Source: Elusimicrobiota bacterium
GTDB taxonomy: Bacteria; CG03; SLGR01
Direction of reading: 5' to 3'
DNA: 9,385 nt
Assembly: GCA_012511615.1 (NCBI GenBank)
Contig: JAAZFS010000241.1
Coordinates: forward strand, 1 to 9,385
The notes below the pieces were generated by a model that searched no databases, was not told the DNA's origin, and saw nothing but the letters and a program-made list of their open reading frames with translations. The stretch's first letter is position 1. Each line of letters opens with the position of its first letter. Below, piece after piece: positions 1-3,969 of this stretch. The position numbers and the translations under genes were made by a program.

Positions 1-167
1 CTTCTGATATCTTGATTATGAATTATCTTGGGAAAGTCATCCAGTATAAAGGGCGCGTCCGTAACCCTAAAATAGACTAAAAAGACGCCTAAAGTAATAA
101 GCCCTATGTGTATGAGAGGCTTAAGCGAAAATTTTTTATTCTTTACGTGAAATTTTATCCCGGACAA
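1..167 (-). CDS. N-terminal fragment of a polytopic membrane protein, TMTC/TPR-glycosyltransferase-like
   Basis: This open frame runs off the low end of the window, so only about 55 codons are visible. The start is uncertain. A TTG at 165-167 is the first start-like codon after an in-frame stop and would overlap the end of thrS by 32 bases; no ATG or GTG is available. The translation has a basic N terminus (KFHVKNKKFSLKP), then one hydrophobic segment (LIHIGLITLGVFLVYF), then APFILDDFPKIIHNQDIR. A first membrane helix followed by a DD-F...I-x-N-x-x-I/R loop is typical of the TMTC-like family of multi-pass membrane proteins with C-terminal TPR repeats, thought to be lipid-sugar-dependent glycosyltransferases. 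The assignment rests on this short loop alone. The overlap suggests co-transcription with thrS. That the region codes is fairly secure; the family is a moderate guess. Confidence 0.5.
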   Translation of the reverse strand, partial: MSGIKFHVKNKKFSLKPLIHIGLITLGVFLVYFRVTDAPFILDDFPKIIHNQDIR

Positions 168-894
168 ACTTCACAAATCCCTCGGTGGTCATCTCACCCT
201 CTTCTCCTCCAAGCAGACTTCTTACTGAAAGTTTGCCGCTCTCCATCTCCCTATCTCCAATAACTAGCATATAAGGAGTATTCATCGCCCGGGAGCGCCA
301 TATTTTTTTACCCAGCTTTTCTGAAGATTTATTTACCGAGACCCTGATCTCTTCATTTGTTAATTTTCGAGCCAGATCCTCTGCATAGTCAAAGTTTGCA
401 TCGTTTACAGGAATTAATTCAACCTGTACAGTAGCGAGCCATAGGGGAAATCTGCCAGCATAATGTTCAATAAGTATTCCAAAAAATCTTTCCAAAGATC
501 CAAAGAGTGCCCTATGTATCATAACTGGCCTCTCTTTCTCGCCCTTATCGTTAATAAATTCCAAGTCAAATTGTTGGGGTATATTAAAATCAGCCTGTAT
601 GGTTGAACACTGCCAAAGCCGCCCGATAGAATCCTTTATTTTAACATCTATCTTGGGACCATAGAAAACACCTTCACCGGGGTCTTCTTCATAATCAAGA
701 CCTGACTCGGTGAGTGCTTTTTTTAAGGCTGATTCAGCTCTTTCCCACTCCTCATCTTCACCAACATATTTTTCAGGCCTGGTACTCAAATAAACCTTGA
801 ACTCATTGAAACTGAAAGCCCGCAAGATTTTAAGGACAAAATCTAAAACTCTGGCTATCTCTGAATCCACTTGGTCAGGCCGACAAAAAATATG
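136..894 (-). CDS. thrS: Threonyl-tRNA synthetase, C-terminal part (downstream of frameshift)
   Basis: This is the second half of threonyl-tRNA synthetase, which charges tRNA-Thr with threonine in the cytoplasm. In the frame that resumes at 894 it reads HIFCRPDQ, then VLDFVLKILRAF and VYLSTRPEKYVG, a continuous match to the class II catalytic core. GPKIDVKIKD and STIQADFNIPQQFDL follow. Motif 3 is MIHRALFGSLERFFGILIEH and carries the third zinc-ligand histidine. The last ~100 residues (PLWLATVQVELIPV onward, ending KFVRDKISRKE) are the anticodon-binding domain. An internal GTG at 868-870 could serve as a start, but the product would lack motif 2, so this is not an independent gene. Joining it to the upstream frame by one added base gives a protein of about 574 residues. 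The stop at 136-138 lies inside the start of the next gene. Confidence 0.93.
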   Translation of the reverse strand, partial: HIFCRPDQVDSEIARVLDFVLKILRAFSFNEFKVYLSTRPEKYVGEDEEWERAESALKKALTESGLDYEEDPGEGVFYGPKIDVKIKDSIGRLWQCSTIQADFNIPQQFDLEFINDKGEKERPVMIHRALFGSLERFFGILIEHYAGRFPLWLATVQVELIPVNDANFDYAEDLARKLTNEEIRVSVNKSSEKLGKKIWRSRAMNTPYMLVIGDREMESGKLSVRSLLGGEEGEMTTEGFVKFVRDKISRKE

Positions 895-1859
895 GCATCA
901 TCCTGAGTAAAGCCTCTTACTCTCATAAGGCCATGTAAAACGCCAGGTTTCTCATAGCGATAGACAGTGCCGAGCTCCGCCCATCTCAAGGGGAGTTCTC
1001 TGTAGGAGTGAATTGTATTTTTATAAATAAGAATATGCCCTGGACAGTTCATGGGTTTGAGAATATAACTTCCCCCATCATCCAGTTGCATTCTTGGGAA
1101 CATATATTCGCTGTAGAAATCTGTGTGACCCGATGTTTCCCAGAGCTCACTTTTTGCTACGTGTGGTATGTTTATTAACTCGTAACCGCTCTTCTGATGT
1201 TCTTTCAGCCAAAAATCTTCTATCTCTCTTCTTATCGCAGACCCTTTAGGGTGCCAATAAACCAAGCCTGGGCCAGCCTCTTGAGGATGAATGCTGAAGA
1301 GGTCAAGCTCTTTACCGAGTTTCCTGTGGTCACGTTCTTTTGCCTGCTCCAGACGCTCAAGATAAGCCTCAAGCTCAGCTTTTGTCGGGAATACAGTACC
1401 GTATATTCTCGTAAGCATAGGATTTTTTTCATCACCCTTCCAATAGGCGCCGGCAATTTTTAAAAGTTTAAAATGCTTGATTTGGTAGGCCTTACTTACA
1501 TGTGGCCCCCGGCATAGATCAATGAAGCTTCCATTTTCATAAATACTTATATCCTCATCTTCGGGTATAGCCTCAATAAGCTCTAATTTATATGGCTGAT
1601 TTGAGAATAAATCTTCCGCGGCTTTTCTTGATATATTTTTGTGCAAAAACTCTCGCCGATTCTTTAGTATTTGTTTCATCTCGGAGGCGATTTTATCAAG
1701 ATCGTCTTCAGATATAGAATGAGGAAATTCAAAGTCGTAGTAGAAGCCGTCTTCTATAGCAGGCCCAATACCGAATTTCGTTCCAGGATAAAGGCGCATA
1801 ACCGCCTCAGCCATTATATGAGAGGTGGAATGCCTCAAAGCTTCAAGATTCTTGTTCAT
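855..1859 (-). CDS. thrS: Threonyl-tRNA synthetase, N-terminal part (frameshifted, TGS-less)
   Basis: This is the first half of threonyl-tRNA synthetase. I start it at the ATG at 1857-1859 (MNKNLEALRHS), not the TTG 18 bases upstream, because the family alignment begins here and a promoter sits just upstream. The editing (SAD) domain shows H10 and H14 of HSTSHIMAEAV and C116 and H120 of DLCRGPHVS, the metal-type editing residues. The catalytic domain includes KPMNCPGH, with zinc-ligand C272, and motif 2 around RWAELGTVYRYEKPG. The frame is correct to GFTQDDA at residue 322, then shifts and ends in a 17-residue nonsense tail at 855-857. The ~60-residue TGS domain found at the start of most bacterial ThrRS is absent, and the protein begins at the editing domain. 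There is no Shine-Dalgarno sequence. If the frameshift is real the gene is broken; a sequence error is more likely for an essential enzyme. Confidence 0.94.
   Translation of the reverse strand: MNKNLEALRHSTSHIMAEAVMRLYPGTKFGIGPAIEDGFYYDFEFPHSISEDDLDKIASEMKQILKNRREFLHKNISRKAAEDLFSNQPYKLELIEAIPEDEDISIYENGSFIDLCRGPHVSKAYQIKHFKLLKIAGAYWKGDEKNPMLTRIYGTVFPTKAELEAYLERLEQAKERDHRKLGKELDLFSIHPQEAGPGLVYWHPKGSAIRREIEDFWLKEHQKSGYELINIPHVAKSELWETSGHTDFYSEYMFPRMQLDDGGSYILKPMNCPGHILIYKNTIHSYRELPLRWAELGTVYRYEKPGVLHGLMRVRGFTQDDAIFFVGLTKWIQR
892..896 (-). other. thrS: Single-base frameshift within thrS
   Basis: The coding strand reads GATGATGCCATATTTTTTGT here. Family members read D-D-A-H-I-F-C at this point, which needs GCC CAT ATT TTT TGT. 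One C is missing from what should be a run of three Cs (GG instead of GGG on the plus strand at 894-895). Both flanking frames match ThrRS up to this base. The interrupted codon is the histidine that, with the Cys of NCPGH and the His of motif 3, binds the catalytic zinc. Loss of one base from a short homopolymer next to a T6 run is a common sequencing or assembly error. Confidence 0.9.
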
Positions 1860-1867
1860 AAGTATGT

Positions 1868-1896
1868 AATATACCAAAAGTAAAATTTTAATTCAA
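1868..1896 (-). promoter_or_regulatory. Predicted sigma-70-type promoter of thrS, near-leaderless
   Basis: On the minus strand, TTGAAT (1891-1896) is separated by exactly 17 bases from TATATT (1868-1873). Only 8 bases lie between the -10 box and the thrS ATG at 1859, so transcription would begin about 0-3 bases before the start codon. There is no ribosome binding site in the gap. The promoter lies just downstream of the tRNA operon terminator, which fits an independent thrS transcript. Confidence 0.6.
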
Positions 1897-1902
1897 TTCA
1901 AG

Positions 1903-1930
1903 AAAAAACCCCGGATCGGCGGATCCGGGG
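1903..1930 (-). terminator. Intrinsic terminator of the secG-tRNA operon
   Basis: On the minus strand a 9-bp GC-rich stem (CCCCGGATC / GATCCGGGG, 1909-1930) with the 4-base loop CGCC is followed by six Ts (1903-1908). It lies 5 bases after the CCA end of tRNA-Val and before the thrS promoter, so it should end the transcript that carries the three tRNAs and perhaps secG. Confidence 0.93.
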
Positions 1931-1935
1931 TAAAG

Positions 1936-2012
1936 TGGTGGGCGGTACTGGATTCGAACCAGTGACTCCTTGCGTGTCGGGCAAGTACTCTAACCAGCTG
2001 AGCTAACCGCCC
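1936..2012 (-). tRNA. tRNA-Val (GAC)
   Basis: This is a 77-base tRNA with CCA encoded. The acceptor stem is GGGCGGT/ACCGCCC, the D stem is GCTC/GAGT, the anticodon stem is CTTGC/GCAAG and the T arm is ACTGG-TTCGAAT-CCAGT. The 7-base anticodon loop is CCGACAC, giving anticodon GAC, which reads GUC and GUU valine codons. Discriminator A73 fits valine identity. Position 33 is C, where U is almost universal. All stems are otherwise intact, so it may be functional. It is the last of three tandem tRNAs and is followed directly by the terminator. Confidence 0.93.
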
Positions 2013-2018
2013 ATTATC

Positions 2019-2095
2019 TGGAGGCGCGGGCCGGATTTGAACCGGCGAATAACGGTTTTGCAGACCGGCCCCTTAAGCCACTTGGGTACCGCGCC
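2019..2095 (-). tRNA. tRNA-Cys (GCA)
   Basis: This is a 77-base tRNA with encoded CCA. The acceptor stem is GGCGCGG/CCGCGCC, the D stem is CCC/GGG and the T arm is GCCGG-TTCAAAT-CCGGC. The anticodon loop is CTGCAAA, with U33 and anticodon GCA, and the discriminator is U73, the hallmark of cysteine tRNA. The first anticodon-stem pair (27-43) is a C-U mismatch; the other four pairs are sound. It lies 6 bases upstream of tRNA-Val and 10 bases downstream of tRNA-Leu in the same transcript. Confidence 0.95.
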
Positions 2096-2105
2096 ATCTG
2101 AACAA

Positions 2106-2190
2106 TGGTGCCGAGGGCGGGACTTGAACCCGCACGGAGTTACCCATACGGTCCTTAACCGTACGTGTCTGCCAATTCCACCACCTCGGC
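2106..2190 (-). tRNA. tRNA-Leu (AAG)
   Basis: This is an 85-base class II tRNA with encoded CCA. The acceptor stem is GCCGAGG/CCTCGGC and the T arm is GCGGG-TTCAAGT-CCCGC. A long variable arm follows the anticodon stem TACGG/CCGTA. The 7-base loop is TTAAGGA, so positions 34-36 are AAG, with G37 as expected for a CUN-reading leucine tRNA. The 5' end is only 7 bases after the secG stop codon, so it must be released from a secG transcript by RNase P. A secG followed by a leucine tRNA is also seen in E. coli (secG-leuU). A34 in a leucine tRNA is unusual for bacteria. Confidence 0.93.
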
Positions 2191-2197
2191 AAAAAAA

Positions 2198-2542
2198 TTA
2201 TTCTTCTAGTTCTAATTCAAAATCCGCCATTAAATCATCTGTATTAGCGGATGACTCCTGAGCCTCTCCAAGTGGCTCAGAAATGTTTTCAAGCAGACTT
2301 TTCTTATCGGTATTTGCTGTTCCAATCGCAATTATGAGCGATATAGACATAAAAAGTGTGGCGAGAATAGCCGTGGCTTTTCTAAAAAATGCATCACCGC
2401 TCGGAGAAGAGAAAATATCAGTCATTGAGCCTCCACCTCCGAACATGCCGGACAGCCCTCCACCACTACCCTGTTGCAGTAGAATTAGGAGTATTAAAAG
2501 AACCGATACTATTACATGAATGATAACTAAAAATGTCTGCAT
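2198..2542 (-). CDS. secG: Preprotein translocase subunit SecG
   Basis: SecG is the small inner-membrane subunit of the SecYEG channel and assists SecA-driven export of unfolded proteins. The 114-residue product begins at an ATG and has the family layout. TM1 is at about residues 1-22 (MQTFLVIIHVIVSVLLILLI...), followed by the LLQQGSGGGLSGMFGGGGS signature, a cytoplasmic glycine-rich loop with D-x-F, and TM2 at about 56-73 (AILATLFMSISLIIAI). The final ~40 residues are an acidic hydrophilic tail ending in ELELEE, a poorly conserved part of the family. The gene has its own strong promoter with almost no leader and no Shine-Dalgarno. Three tRNA genes follow after 7 bases with no terminator between, so secG and the tRNAs probably form one transcription unit. 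Confidence 0.95.
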   Translation of the reverse strand: MQTFLVIIHVIVSVLLILLILLQQGSGGGLSGMFGGGGSMTDIFSSPSGDAFFRKATAILATLFMSISLIIAIGTANTDKKSLLENISEPLGEAQESSANTDDLMADFELELEE

Positions 2543-2551
2543 AATGGTCTG

Positions 2552-2580
2552 CTTATACTAAAAAAGCAAATATTTGTCAA
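2552..2580 (-). promoter_or_regulatory. Predicted sigma-70-type promoter of secG-tRNA operon, near-leaderless
   Basis: On the minus strand a perfect -35 box TTGACA (2575-2580) and a -10 box TATAAG (2552-2557) are spaced by 17 bases. Only 9 bases (CAGACCATT) lie between the -10 box and the secG ATG, so the predicted 5' leader is about 2-4 bases and holds no ribosome binding site. It lies 45 bases beyond the end of the upstream regulator gene. Confidence 0.75.
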
Positions 2581-2624
2581 TTTTTTGTTTTAAATAATTG
2601 CAGCAGAAAAAAGAAAGAAATTCT

Positions 2625-3863
2625 TCAGCTTCCGCGAATAATGAGAAGAACACCTCTACGGCATCCCCCTCCATCAATTAATTTGAGTGAAGTAAGCGTC
2701 AGAAACTCCATCCGCCCCAGTATTACTGTCTCGATATCTTCAGTCCCTTCAAGAAGTATCTTCACTTCTTTTTTTAGTGCTTCTACTGAGACATCAGAAA
2801 TACCAGCAGCAGAAAGGGAGCGACTTATGGATCCCTCCAGTTTATCTGGAATATCGGGGGAATGTTTTCTGAAAAATCTGTTCTTGTATGAAATTGTAAA
2901 ATCCTCATCTATCACCGCTATACTCAACGGAATATTATCCAGCAATCTTAAACCAAAAGATGATGAAATCCGAGAGTTTTTTGAAAAAAGAGAAAGCTCT
3001 ATACTGCGGTCATTTGTAACTTTTACAGTAATATCTCTGCTAGAATTAAACTCACGCATTTTAAGGTTGAAAAGTCTTTTCAGATTAAGTGATTTAAGCG
3101 TGTTTTCCATAATGTAGGACAGATGTTCCATATCATCCGGTTTTCTTATGAAACTACTAGCCCCTCTTTTCAAAGCCTCTATGGCTGTCATTTCTGTACC
3201 CCTGTTGGCGGTTATTATTAATTCAAAGGTAAAGGGGAGATCTTTTATTTTCTCCATACATTCAAAGCCACCACCCTGGCCGCAGAAATCAGCGTCCAAG
3301 ATGATGATATCTGGCCAAATTTCCATAAATAATTCCTGGACAGAAAGTATATCTTTCGCATAATGAAAAACAAACCCCTTTGAAGAAAGTTCATTTTTAA
3401 TAATTCTATAGCTCGCCTTATTTTCATCTGCAATCAATATGTTTGTTTTCTCGATTCCTTTAGAAAGAGAGTGGTATCTGGAATAGGCTTTTTTTACCGA
3501 CTGGATTACTTGTTCATCTTTAAGCGGTTTTTTCAGGTAATCGCAGGCCCCATCATTTAAGAGTTTAACAACAAGTTCATATCTTCCGTATGCTGTAATC
3601 ATTATAACCTGAGTAACAGGCGCTGCCCGCTTAATTTTCCTTAGGACCTCACCTCCTGTCATATCAGGCAGACGATAATCTAAAAGAACTACGCCAGGTT
3701 GATTCCGGTTGAAAAGTCTTAGAGCATCCTCTCCATTATTAGCCATGATAGGGCTACATTGCATCTGTGAAGAAAGAGTTTTTAGATAGGATAGAATATC
3801 GGGATCGTCATCTACTATAAGAAGAGGTACTCCATTAAGGTCAGATTTGGATTCAAAATCCAT
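2625..3863 (-). CDS. Response-regulator-like protein with two receiver domains and a degenerate PAS domain
   Basis: The product is a cytoplasmic signalling protein of 412 residues from the ATG at 3861-3863; an in-frame TTG 21 bases upstream is a less likely start. Receiver 1 (about 12-128) has the acidic triad of LLIVDDDPD, phospho-acceptor D62 in VLLDYRLPDMTGGE, T90 in MITAYG and K112 in YLKKP. Receiver 2 (about 140-256) has D146-E147 (ILIADEN), D190 (IIILDADF), T218 (IITANR) and K241 (FIRKP), so both domains keep the residues for phosphorylation. After a helical linker, residues ~306-412 (LLDNIPLSIAVIDEDFTISY...) look like a shortened PAS domain. No helix-turn-helix, AAA+, GGDEF or kinase domain follows. 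The role is therefore phosphorelay or protein-protein output, with unknown partners. No kinase gene is adjacent. There is no clear Shine-Dalgarno and no strong terminator before or after. The receiver calls are secure; PAS is moderate. Confidence 0.85.
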   Translation of the reverse strand: MDFESKSDLNGVPLLIVDDDPDILSYLKTLSSQMQCSPIMANNGEDALRLFNRNQPGVVLLDYRLPDMTGGEVLRKIKRAAPVTQVIMITAYGRYELVVKLLNDGACDYLKKPLKDEQVIQSVKKAYSRYHSLSKGIEKTNILIADENKASYRIIKNELSSKGFVFHYAKDILSVQELFMEIWPDIIILDADFCGQGGGFECMEKIKDLPFTFELIITANRGTEMTAIEALKRGASSFIRKPDDMEHLSYIMENTLKSLNLKRLFNLKMREFNSSRDITVKVTNDRSIELSLFSKNSRISSSFGLRLLDNIPLSIAVIDEDFTISYKNRFFRKHSPDIPDKLEGSISRSLSAAGISDVSVEALKKEVKILLEGTEDIETVILGRMEFLTLTSLKLIDGGGCRRGVLLIIRGS

Positions 3864-3969
3864 GGTAATTAAAAAAGCCCCCAAGCAAGGAATTTAATTG
3901 ATCCTAAAAAATTGTAAATATTTTTCATTTTTTAGCTACCTTTATATGAATGCTAACACGCCCCCCTAT

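Noticed and set aside
868..870. GTG as an independent start for a separate C-terminal ThrRS-like gene
   Set aside because: The same frame continues upstream in perfect family register to 894, and no ribosome binding site or promoter precedes the GTG; it is the downstream half of a frameshifted gene.
1232..1456. A second minus-strand frame inside thrS
   Set aside because: It is an alternative reading of the ThrRS coding sequence, whose main frame matches the family throughout.
2037..2261. A 74-codon plus-strand frame across the tRNA genes
   Set aside because: It lies opposite two structured tRNAs and the end of secG; RNA structure explains the sequence.
2581..2627. Possible terminator after the two-receiver gene (GAAGAATTTCTTTC followed by T-rich sequence)
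   Set aside because: The stem is short, AT-rich and imperfect, so it is too weak to call.
2641..3117. A 158-codon open frame on the plus strand
   Set aside because: It is the antisense of the two-receiver gene, whose minus-strand product has clear domain motifs; the plus-strand product is serine-rich low-information sequence with no recognisable family.
3882..3884. TTG as the start of the two-receiver gene
   Set aside because: It adds only seven residues outside the receiver fold, and an ATG follows in frame at 3861-3863.
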